From Gracilimonas amylolytica (GTDB taxonomy: Bacteria; Bacteroidota; Rhodothermia; Balneolales; Balneolaceae), in NCBI RefSeq assembly GCF_002911695.1, contig NZ_PQBS01000040.1:181928-245927 (forward strand): a stretch of 64,000 nucleotides of DNA. Direction: 5' to 3'. Within the stretch, counting starts at the first letter, position 1; each line of letters starts with the position of its first letter. Of the stretch, positions 8,604-16,540 are shown piece by piece. Position numbers and translations under genes: made by a program. Under the pieces are notes generated by a model that made no database searches, was not told the origin of the DNA, and was given only the letters and a program-made list of their open reading frames with translations.

Positions 8604-10298
8604 CTATCCGTCGATCTTTTCTTTTAAATGAATTCGTTCCGGGTCGTTCTCTAACGCCTGTTCCCACCACTTTCTTGCCTCATCCATATTTCCAAGCTTC
8701 TCATACACATCCCCAAGGTGTTCATACACCTCAGCACTGGCTCCACCCGTATCAATAGAGGCTTTGATATAACGCCGGGCCCTTTCATAATCTTCCAGTT
8801 TGAAATAGACCCAACCGACCGTATCCAGATATGCCGCATTCTCAGGGGCTACTTCGATCGCTTTCAATGCCAGCTCTTTGGCCCTTTCCAGGTCCTCGCC
8901 TCTGACCGACAAATTGTAAGCGTAGTTGTTCATGGCGTTGTCGTTCTCGGCATCATACCTGAGTGCCAGTTCATAGGCTTCATCCGATTGTTCATGTTTC
9001 CCAAGGTTACCTCTCACATCCCCAAGTGTACTATAAATGATCGACTTGAATGGGCGCCGGGCAGGGGCACGAGTGGCATTTTCCAGCCATTCCTCTGCTG
9101 CTTCATTTTGGTCGGATAGCATATAGGCACTTCCCACAAAGAATTGTATGAAGGCATCTTCTGGAACCGATCCATGTGCCTGTTTCCCGACTTCGATCAC
9201 CTGCTCATAATTCTGTTGACTTAATAATAACTGCAATCTCTGCCGCCAGGCTATCTCATCTTCCGGTAACAGCTGATTTGCTTTTTCAAGTAGTTCGAGG
9301 GCTCGTTCCGGCTGTTCCATCTGGGCATAGAATTCACCTGAAAGACTAAAGGCGGGACCATAATCCTGATCGGTTTCCGTAAAGGCATCCAATACTCCTT
9401 CGGTCTCTATTCTAAGCTGAATGTTCTGGGGATTCTGTTGTGACCTTGAATACAGGAATCGGGCAATATTCATTTTTTGCTCAGGCTGTATCAGCGGATC
9501 AGACACAAAATTGGATAAGAAGGTCCCGGCACTGTCCCATTTCTGCTCATCCAGATACAGGCTAGCCAGGTTGATCAGTGATTGTGGGTCGCGGGCATTC
9601 CGTTCCAATGCGTTGCTTAAGATCTCCTTTGCCTCATTTTCATTGCCGTAGTTGGCGTAGTATTGCCCCAACAGGTTCAGCATTTCAAGGTTGTCCGGGT
9701 CGAGCTCCCGCATCTCTTCAAGTTGAGCAATGGCTGAATCGGGTGCCGACAGGGCTTCATAGTTTCTGAATTTCATTAGCAGGACCGAGATATCACCGCC
9801 CCTCAGTTTCAGGATGTCATCCAGTATCTGATTAGAGCGAACAAATTCCCCGTAATCCTTGTAGGTATCCGCCAGCATGTACAACGCATCAAAATCATCC
9901 GGGTACATATCCAGCAGGGTATTTAACTCTCTGAGAGTTGCATCATTCTGCCCGGCCCGGCGATAGATCTGAGCCAGTTTCAGTCGGTACCATTTGTTTT
10001 GTGGCTCACCGTCCACTGCCAGCTTCCCGTATAGTGCGGCATTAGGCAGATTATCCATACTGTAATACACATCCGCCAGAGCATAATCTACTCCGGATGA
10101 TCCGCTCAGGTAATCCTTTGCCTCTAACAATAGCTGCTCAGCTCTATCAAACTCCTCATTTTCAAAGGCCTCCAGTCCCTGAATAAACATGGACTTCCCG
10201 GCGATCTCATTCTCATTTTGCACCTGAGTTTGAGCGAAGCCAGTGGAAGTAAGCAGTCCACCAATAAGTAAAGCGAGTACATATTTCATAACAGTCAT
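8604..10298 (-). CDS. Secreted tetratricopeptide-repeat protein
   Basis: The 564-residue product begins with a signal peptide (MKYVLALLIGGLLTSTGFAQ after three extra residues) and then consists of about 12-14 tetratricopeptide repeats, recognisable by A-x3-Y/F and late Pro spacing (for example ALADVYYSMDNLPNAALYGK and AYNLSVRGEDLERAKELALK). TPR arrays are protein-interaction scaffolds. Its place at the head of the DUF4292-EnvC unit suggests it helps organise periplasmic or outer-membrane complexes. The partner proteins are unknown. Translation may start at 10298 or, nine bases later, at 10289. Confidence 0.85.
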   Translation of the reverse strand: MTVMKYVLALLIGGLLTSTGFAQTQVQNENEIAGKSMFIQGLEAFENEEFDRAEQLLLEAKDYLSGSSGVDYALADVYYSMDNLPNAALYGKLAVDGEPQNKWYRLKLAQIYRRAGQNDATLRELNTLLDMYPDDFDALYMLADTYKDYGEFVRSNQILDDILKLRGGDISVLLMKFRNYEALSAPDSAIAQLEEMRELDPDNLEMLNLLGQYYANYGNENEAKEILSNALERNARDPQSLINLASLYLDEQKWDSAGTFLSNFVSDPLIQPEQKMNIARFLYSRSQQNPQNIQLRIETEGVLDAFTETDQDYGPAFSLSGEFYAQMEQPERALELLEKANQLLPEDEIAWRQRLQLLLSQQNYEQVIEVGKQAHGSVPEDAFIQFFVGSAYMLSDQNEAAEEWLENATRAPARRPFKSIIYSTLGDVRGNLGKHEQSDEAYELALRYDAENDNAMNNYAYNLSVRGEDLERAKELALKAIEVAPENAAYLDTVGWVYFKLEDYERARRYIKASIDTGGASAEVYEHLGDVYEKLGNMDEARKWWEQALENDPERIHLKEKIDG

Positions 10299-10402
10299 AT
10301 CAACGTCAAGTATAACAGGAAAGTGCGATTTTTGCTTGCCATTTGAAGGATTCCAAAGAAATGATTATTTGTATGGATCATTTACGACGGATAATCTCTC
10401 AA

Positions 10403-10954
10403 ATGAATCACGAACTCTATTTCATTGCTCTTATTCCACCTGAACCACTCAGGGAACTGATCCAGGACCTTAAACTGGAAGTAGCCGAACAATTCGACAG
10501 CTCACATTCGCTAAATGCCCCTCCTCACATCACATTGATCAGCCCTTTTCGTATTAGTTATGATAAGGTCTCAAGTTTACAATCACTCCTTGAAGTGTAT
10601 GCCCAGGGTCACTCTCCCTTTCAGGTTCAGCTGAAGGATTTCGCCACCTTTCCCCCTCGGGTGATCTTCATCGATGTAAAGATCTCTGAAACCCTTCAGC
10701 AATTTCAGCAAAAACTTGAGCTGATGATCCGCGCTGACCATGATTTTGGGTACAACTATCAGGAGCGGCCATTTCATCCGCATGTCACCCTTGCCTTTAA
10801 GGACCTATCAAAAGAGAATTTCTACAACGCCTGGGATGAGTTCAAAGACCGCGATATAGAAGAGGATTTCACAGCCGACCAATTTTACCTGCTTAAGCAC
10901 AATGGTGAGGTCTGGGAAGTTTCAGCTTCCTACCCTTTGAACACGTCTGTTTAG
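10403..10954 (+). CDS. 2'-5' RNA ligase family (LigT/ThpR-like) protein
   Basis: The two signature motifs of the 2H phosphoesterase fold are present, APPHITLISPF and FHPHVTLAFKD (HxTL twice), spaced as in LigT/ThpR. These enzymes open or form 2',3'-cyclic phosphates or 2'-5' linkages on RNA. The frame is open from 10343, but the Met at 10403 places the first strand (YFIALIPP) at the N-terminus as in the family, giving 183 residues. It is divergent from the TPR operon and followed by the OYE gene, with no obvious operon link. Confidence 0.82.
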   Translation: MNHELYFIALIPPEPLRELIQDLKLEVAEQFDSSHSLNAPPHITLISPFRISYDKVSSLQSLLEVYAQGHSPFQVQLKDFATFPPRVIFIDVKISETLQQFQQKLELMIRADHDFGYNYQERPFHPHVTLAFKDLSKENFYNAWDEFKDRDIEEDFTADQFYLLKHNGEVWEVSASYPLNTSV

Positions 10955-11045
10955 CTTTTCAAATACTTTTTTATCCCGGAATGCCCTTAATTACTTTAAC
11001 GTTGAATGGTTAAGCTGAAACTACAACAGTTATTAAGTTCGAACA

Positions 11046-12146
11046 ATGACAAACACTTATAAATTATTTGAAAAAACAGAACTGAGCCAATTATCATTAC
11101 AAAATCGCATAGTCATGGCTCCAATGACACGCAGCCGCGCCACTGCTGACCATATTCCAACAGACATCATGACAACCTATTATGGACAACGTTCCGATGC
11201 CGGCCTAATAATAACCGAGGGCGTTGCACCGTCTCCAAATGGGGCAGGATACCCAAGAATCCCCGGTATTTATAGTGATGAACAACGTGACGCCTGGAAG
11301 TCGGTCGTTGAAAAGGTTCATTCTAATGGCGGAAAGATATTCATGCAGCTTATGCATACCGGACGTATCTCTCATAAACTGAATATGCCGGATGATGCAG
11401 AGATCCTTGCCCCGAGTCCTGTTCCATTCACCAACGAAAAGATGTACACTGATCAGGAAGGCCCGCAAGATTATCCGGTTCCTGAAAAGATGACCAATGA
11501 CAAAATAGAAAGTACCATTCAGGAATATGTGGATGCCTCCAAACGAGCCATTGAAGCCGGTTTTGATGGAGTAGAAGTTCACGGCGCCAACGGTTACCTG
11601 ATCGAACAATTCCTGGCTCCCAATACCAATACCCGCACCGACAATTACGGTGGATCCATTGAAAACAGAAACCGTTTTGCGATTGAAGTTTCCAAAGCCG
11701 TTGCAGAAGCCATAGGTAAAGAGAAGACCGGTATCCGATTATCTCCCTATGGCGTTTTCAATGGAATTGAACCACACAATGAATTGGATAAGCAGTATAC
11801 CGAGTTGACCAAAGCTCTGAATGAAATTGGCTTGTTATATATCCATATCGTGGATCATTCTGCCATGGGTACGCCTAAAGTCCCTGATTCTATCAAAGAA
11901 GCCATCAAAGATCATTTCAGCAATGGGGCGATCATACTTTCCGGCGGTTATAACGGTGCCGAAGAAGCTAACAGAGATATTGTTGAGAACAAAGGTGATC
12001 TGATCGCATTTGGGCGACCTTTCATTTCGAACCCGGATCTTGTGTACCGACTAAAACACAACATTGAATTAGCTGCGCCGGATCATGATACCTTCTACAC
12101 TCCGGGACCTGAAGGGTATATCGACTACCCTGAGGCTGAAAGCTGA
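11046..12146 (+). CDS. Alkene reductase, Old Yellow Enzyme family (NADH:flavin oxidoreductase)
   Basis: The 366-residue protein has the length and motifs of OYE/NemA-type FMN reductases: NRIVMAPMTRSRA near the N-terminus, MQLMHTGRISH, the substrate-binding pair VEVHGANGYLIEQF, the loop NTRTDNYGGSIENR, and the phosphate-binding end DLIAFGRPFISNPD. Family members reduce activated C=C bonds of enones or nitro compounds with NAD(P)H. It appears monocistronic, with a hairpin at 12281 after the gene. The physiological substrate cannot be told from sequence. Confidence 0.92.
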   Translation: MTNTYKLFEKTELSQLSLQNRIVMAPMTRSRATADHIPTDIMTTYYGQRSDAGLIITEGVAPSPNGAGYPRIPGIYSDEQRDAWKSVVEKVHSNGGKIFMQLMHTGRISHKLNMPDDAEILAPSPVPFTNEKMYTDQEGPQDYPVPEKMTNDKIESTIQEYVDASKRAIEAGFDGVEVHGANGYLIEQFLAPNTNTRTDNYGGSIENRNRFAIEVSKAVAEAIGKEKTGIRLSPYGVFNGIEPHNELDKQYTELTKALNEIGLLYIHIVDHSAMGTPKVPDSIKEAIKDHFSNGAIILSGGYNGAEEANRDIVENKGDLIAFGRPFISNPDLVYRLKHNIELAAPDHDTFYTPGPEGYIDYPEAES

Positions 12147-12280
12147 AATTCTGCTTAATATATTTGCTGTATCCAAAAACCGGATCGCAATTCGGTCTTT
12201 CGGTCCATCGGTGATTCACTCTTCAGTTCTTCCTGATCTTCGGTTCACCGATTTATAGTTGTTTTAATGAAGAGTCCAAA

Positions 12281-12304
12281 GCCTGACCCATTACCGGGTC
12301 AGGC
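12281..12304. terminator. Hairpin between convergent genes
   Basis: GCCTGACCC and GGGTCAGGC form a perfect 9-bp stem with a 6-nt loop between the OYE gene and the convergent acyltransferase. T-tracts are weak on both sides. A short stretch at about 12195-12220 (GGTCTTTCGGTCCATCGGTG) resembles part of the repeats at 58.8 and 62.4 kb. Confidence 0.55.
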
Positions 12305-12335
12305 TATTTCAATTACAAAAAATTAGTGCCATGTA

Positions 12336-13097
12336 TCATTGCGAAGGCTCAAAGTATTCCTGAATATTTTCTCGTAGCTTCAGAGCCAGTTCTTTCCGAT
12401 CTGAGGACTGTTCCGTCTTCGTTCCAAATTTGATCTTACAGTAGATCTTTTTTGTTTGAGAAAGTATCATAAGGTGTTCCAGAAATCCGTGCCGGGCACC
12501 AAAAAAACATACGCTATCCCGTGCCGGCGGGTCTTCCTTAGCAGTGGCATATGAGATCGATGCAGTATGAACCGGGATCTGCTCATCCGCCGGAAACTGA
12601 AGCAAGGAGGCATGAAAAGGCAGGATCTCTTCCCCACCGGATGAGGTTGCCTCCGGAAAAAAGATCAGCCCCTGATACATATTCATAGACCGTGATAATT
12701 CTTCGTTCACCCGCTTCACATCGGTTTTCCTTTTACGGTCCACAAAGATCACCCCAACCGCGTTAACCATATAACCCAGCACCGGCCAGCCTCGTACGGC
12801 CTTTTTGGCCACAAAGGTACACCTTAGGCTAAGATAGAGCGGAATGATATCCATATAACTGAGATGGTTAGATACCAGAAAGAATGGAGCTTGTGGCGGT
12901 TTCCCTTCGATCTCAACCTGCATATTAAAGATAAAAGCCACACCCTCTGCCCAGGTTCGCATAAACAGGTTTCGCCACGGTTCATACCGTTTTTGCAGCA
13001 ATTTTGGAACCGCTAATCCAACCCAGTATATCCCGAAGGTGGTCAGTGTAAAGATCAGCAGAACGAAAAGCCTGAAATATCCGCGGATCTTTCTCAT
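12336..13097 (-). CDS. PlsC-type O-acyltransferase, probably for amino-lipid synthesis
   Basis: A hydrophobic N-terminus is followed by acyltransferase motif I VSNHLSYMDI (NHxxxxD), VFVDRKRKTD and motif III FFPEATSS, which is normally FPEGT. The fold is that of 1-acyl-glycerol-3-phosphate acyltransferases. It lies 16 bp downstream of an OlsB/GlsB-type N-acyltransferase, and the two together are the known arrangement for two-step ornithine- or glycine-lipid synthesis (O-acylation of the N-acylated amino acid). The longer frame (start 13163) would overlap the neighbour, so the start at 13097 (MRKIRGYFRLF) is chosen. A general PlsC role remains possible. Confidence 0.82.
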   Translation of the reverse strand: MRKIRGYFRLFVLLIFTLTTFGIYWVGLAVPKLLQKRYEPWRNLFMRTWAEGVAFIFNMQVEIEGKPPQAPFFLVSNHLSYMDIIPLYLSLRCTFVAKKAVRGWPVLGYMVNAVGVIFVDRKRKTDVKRVNEELSRSMNMYQGLIFFPEATSSGGEEILPFHASLLQFPADEQIPVHTASISYATAKEDPPARDSVCFFGARHGFLEHLMILSQTKKIYCKIKFGTKTEQSSDRKELALKLRENIQEYFEPSQ

Positions 13098-13113
13098 AAT
13101 GAACGTATTTAGA

Positions 13114-13872
13114 TTATCCGAAAAACATCTTTCGGGTTCGGTCAGATATATTTTCGATATCAAGAAAGACCATTACATAAAAAAGCTCAAGGTCATTTTT
13201 ATAGGCCGGCTTACTGATGATATCACAACCTACACTCAGATAATTGGCCAGCAGCCCGGGGGTCTCAAAATCTACTTTTCGTTCCACATCAAAATCTTCC
13301 TCATTCAATCCAAAAGGCTCGGCTCCACTTACCTGATAGTTGGGATGGATGACGCCCCGGTGTTTGAGTTCCTTATAGATCGCAATACCTTCTTCCGGTG
13401 ACTTAGCCGGAATTCCCAGGCTGCCCAGCAAATACCGCTGATCGAGGGCCTGTAAATACCCGGCAAACCCTTTCCACAGTAAGAACAGAACCCTTCCGCT
13501 GCGATGCTCTTCTTCTATACATGCCCGACCAACTTCAAAACTTTTGGTCAATACCTCTTCAGGTAGCTCCTTGAGATTGAACAGCGTTTCAGAATAGAAG
13601 CCTTCTCCGCCTGCCGCCTGAGCGTAAGTTTGAAGACGGTAAGTCCCAACCACTCTTCCGGTTTCATTTTCTTTCACGATCAGGTGATGACACTGATCAT
13701 CGTATTTATCCTCATCGATCGTTTTGGATGAATCAAATTCCCTTTCAAGCTCCTTATAAAAAACCTCGTATCTCAGTTTTAAGGCTTGTTCGATTTCTGA
13801 ATCTGTAGATGCAATACTCACCGTATAACGATGATTTGAAATATCAGGTAGGATCTTCTCTTTAGCTTTCAA
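13114..13872 (-). CDS. GNAT-fold N-acyltransferase (OlsB/GlsB-like)
   Basis: This 252-residue protein matches the hemolysin/OlsB-like GNAT family: QALKLRYEVFYKELEREF, the region DDQCHHLIV, GRVVGTYRLQT, and SFEVGRACIEEEHRSGRVLFLLWKG, which carries the acyl-carrier binding turn. Family members transfer a 3-hydroxyacyl chain to the amino group of ornithine or, in Bacteroides, glycine. The adjacent PlsC-type gene would then complete the phosphorus-free lipid. Which amino acid is used is inference only. Confidence 0.82.
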   Translation of the reverse strand: MKAKEKILPDISNHRYTVSIASTDSEIEQALKLRYEVFYKELEREFDSSKTIDEDKYDDQCHHLIVKENETGRVVGTYRLQTYAQAAGGEGFYSETLFNLKELPEEVLTKSFEVGRACIEEEHRSGRVLFLLWKGFAGYLQALDQRYLLGSLGIPAKSPEEGIAIYKELKHRGVIHPNYQVSGAEPFGLNEEDFDVERKVDFETPGLLANYLSVGCDIISKPAYKNDLELFYVMVFLDIENISDRTRKMFFG

Positions 13873-14154
13873 CTTTGTGCTTTAATTTTATTTATCAGTT
13901 TTTCGATAATCAGCCAACAATTTTGCAGATTTAAAACATTCCGCATCAGACGGATGAACGGGTAGTAAACGATTTGCTTTAACACAATGTAATACTGTAC
14001 AGGCCCAATAAATCCAACCCTGAAAATATCACGAAATCCCCACTTCAATTCAATAATTATCTAAGGGTTAGTTTTGTGGCTCTGCCCGTTAATTATCAGT
14101 ACCTTTAGGTTTATTTAAAATTTCATTTTCAACCAAATTCCCAAAACGACAAAC

Positions 14155-15378
14155 TTGTCTTCCAGCTCCGCTTCTGAATCAAAATCACTTCTGCAAGATG
14201 TAAACCTCTACATCATTTTCGGTATTACCTTAACAGCCGTAATGGGGGTGTCATCCATCGCTCCGGCTTTTCCCTCCATCGCCGATTCCCTTGATGTCTC
14301 TACCGAGCGCATCGGGTTACTGATCACCTTTTTTACCATTCCCGGTATCATTATCACCCCTATACTTGGCCTGCTGGCAGATCGATTTGGACGTAAGATC
14401 GTATTGGTTCCTTCACTGTTGCTTTTCGGAGCAGCCGGAACAGCTTGTGCCTATGCTGCCTCTTTTGAGCAGATGTTGTTTTTTCGGGCTCTTCAGGGAA
14501 TGGGTAGTGCCTCTCTTGGTGCCCTGAACCTGACATTGATCGGAGATCTGTATTCCGGAAATCAGCGCGCAACCGCCATGGGTTATAATGGGAGCGTGCT
14601 CAGTATCGGTACCGCTTTTTATCCGGCCGTTGGTGGAGCATTGGCCATTCTGGGTTGGTTCTATCCCTTTTATCTGAGTTTGCTGGCCATTCCGGTTGGG
14701 ATTTCCGTTCTATTCAAACTTGAAAAAACCGGTTCATCGAATAGTCTTAACGTTTCTGAGATATTCTCAAATGTGGCCTCTTCATTGGTTTCCAAAAAAG
14801 TGATTCCCTTATTTGCCGGTATCTTTTTGACCTTCATCATGCTTTATGGAGGCTATATCACGTTTTTTACCATTTTGCTGGATGAGAGGTTTGAACAAAA
14901 TGCCTTCTGGATCGGACTGATCCTTTCCGGTTCATCCTTTATGACGGCGTATGCCTCATCCCAGCTTGGCAAACTCACTACCCGTTTTTCGGAGGTTAAT
15001 CTGATCCGAACCGCAGCGATCCTCTATCTGGTTATTTTCCTGATCATCCCTCAAGTTACCAACATATGGTGGTTCATTATTCCGGTACTGATCTTTGGAG
15101 CCGCTCAGGGCATCAACATTCCAAGCATCCTGAATTTGCTGACCGGATATGCTGACAAAGAATACCGGGCGGCTTTTCTTTCCGTAAACTGGGTGGTGAT
15201 GCGTACCGGTCAGGCTCTCGGTCCTTATCTGCTGGGTTTGGTATATGCCGGAATCAGCCTGAATGCAACATTTTATGCCGCAGCCGTAGCCGCAGGACTG
15301 TTTGTCATTTCCTCATTCTTTTTCATGAAACGAGAGTGGTATGTAGCAGCAGATGTGACCATGATCGAAGACCTTTAG
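14155..15378 (+). CDS. MFS transporter, drug/efflux type
   Basis: About 12 hydrophobic segments are seen over 407 residues. The loop between helices 2 and 3 carries the MFS motif LLADRFGRKIV, and the fourth to fifth helices contain ALQGMGSASLGALN, typical of multidrug antiporters. No ATG is in frame ahead of helix 1 (NLYIIFGITLTAVMG), so TTG at 14155 is the likely start. It is followed closely by the MDR dehydrogenase but with its own 120-bp spacer. Substrate unknown. Confidence 0.88.
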   Translation: MSSSSASESKSLLQDVNLYIIFGITLTAVMGVSSIAPAFPSIADSLDVSTERIGLLITFFTIPGIIITPILGLLADRFGRKIVLVPSLLLFGAAGTACAYAASFEQMLFFRALQGMGSASLGALNLTLIGDLYSGNQRATAMGYNGSVLSIGTAFYPAVGGALAILGWFYPFYLSLLAIPVGISVLFKLEKTGSSNSLNVSEIFSNVASSLVSKKVIPLFAGIFLTFIMLYGGYITFFTILLDERFEQNAFWIGLILSGSSFMTAYASSQLGKLTTRFSEVNLIRTAAILYLVIFLIIPQVTNIWWFIIPVLIFGAAQGINIPSILNLLTGYADKEYRAAFLSVNWVVMRTGQALGPYLLGLVYAGISLNATFYAAAVAAGLFVISSFFFMKREWYVAADVTMIEDL

Positions 15379-15499
15379 AAATCAGCCCGTTCAATTTTAT
15401 TCATCACTCTCATAGGGTTTTTCAAACTCTCCCTCTGAACTGATCCTGCCTGTCACTTGTTTTTCAGACAAACAGACAAACAATTAAAAACAAGGACGT

Positions 15500-16456
15500 A
15501 TGAGTGAACAAATGAACGCTGCTTTTATAGAAGACTATGGCGATCTGAACAATATCAAAACCGGAACACTGGATAAACCGGAAGCAGGTGAGGGAGAGGT
15601 CTTGGTGCGCGTAAAAGCCGCCGGTGTAAATCCCGTTGATGCAGCTGTAGCCAAGGGCATGTTGAAAGATGCCATTCCGGGTGAATTCCCACTTATTCCC
15701 GGCTGGGATGTTGCAGGTGTAGTTGAGGAAACCGGTTATGCCGCACGTCGTTTTCAGGCAGGTGATGAGGTTTACGCTTATGCGCGCCGCCCACTGATCA
15801 AGCACGGAACCTTCGCAGAATACATCGCGCTCCCAGATGCATACCTTGCTGAACGCCCAACAAATATTTCTATAGAGGAAGCAGGCGGAATACCGTTGGT
15901 GGGATTGACGGCCTATCAATCAATTTTTGATTTTGGAGAGCTCAAAAAGGATCAAACGATCTTAATTTTAGGTGCTTCAGGCGGTGTGGGCACCCTGGCT
16001 ATTCAGTTAGCGAAATCCGTTGGAGCAAACGTCATTGGTGTGGCAAGTAAAGCCAATCATGATTATATGAAAGACCTCGGGGCTGATATCACGATCGATT
16101 ATAACGATCATCATGTGGGAGAGGCCGTGCAAAAGGTTCAGCCTGAAGGCGTGGATCTGATCTTCCATTGCTCCCGTGGAGATTCCTTTGCACAGGTTAT
16201 GGAAACCGGAGTGTTAAAAGATGGCGGAAAAATTGCATCCATCACCAAGAGTAAACCTGATATCAGTGATGATATTGAATTTAAGTACGTATTTGTAGAA
16301 CCGAATTCGGAACAGCTCGAACATATTGCCGCCCTTGCTGATAACGGTAAGATCAGAGTTCCGATATCCAAAACGTACACATTGGAAGAAACCGGTCAGG
16401 CTCTGCAGGAAATTGAAAAACTGCATACCAGAGGGAAATTGATCATCACACCCTGA
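15500..16456 (+). CDS. NADP-dependent quinone-oxidoreductase-like MDR enzyme
   Basis: The protein is a zinc-less medium-chain reductase: an N-terminal catalytic domain (VLVRVKAAGVNPVDAAVAKG, PLIPGWDVAGVVEE) and a Rossmann domain with ILGASGGVGTLAIQLAKSVG. It has 318 residues, as expected. No catalytic or structural zinc cysteines are visible, which fits quinone or enone reductases. AAGGACG upstream of the ATG is a plausible ribosome site. A bidirectional terminator follows. Confidence 0.9.
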   Translation: MSEQMNAAFIEDYGDLNNIKTGTLDKPEAGEGEVLVRVKAAGVNPVDAAVAKGMLKDAIPGEFPLIPGWDVAGVVEETGYAARRFQAGDEVYAYARRPLIKHGTFAEYIALPDAYLAERPTNISIEEAGGIPLVGLTAYQSIFDFGELKKDQTILILGASGGVGTLAIQLAKSVGANVIGVASKANHDYMKDLGADITIDYNDHHVGEAVQKVQPEGVDLIFHCSRGDSFAQVMETGVLKDGGKIASITKSKPDISDDIEFKYVFVEPNSEQLEHIAALADNGKIRVPISKTYTLEETGQALQEIEKLHTRGKLIITP

Positions 16457-16474
16457 CAGAACCTAAGCCGTAAT

Positions 16475-16507
16475 AAAAAAGCCGGGTCTAATGATCCGGC
16501 TTTCTTA
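16475..16507. terminator. Bidirectional rho-independent terminator
   Basis: AAAAAAGCCGG / CCGGCTTT stem with an ATGA-type loop and A/T tracts on both sides, between the convergent MDR enzyme and histidine kinase genes. Confidence 0.85.
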
Positions 16508-16540
16508 TTTGGTTCGACCTGATCTAATTTCTGACAGGTA

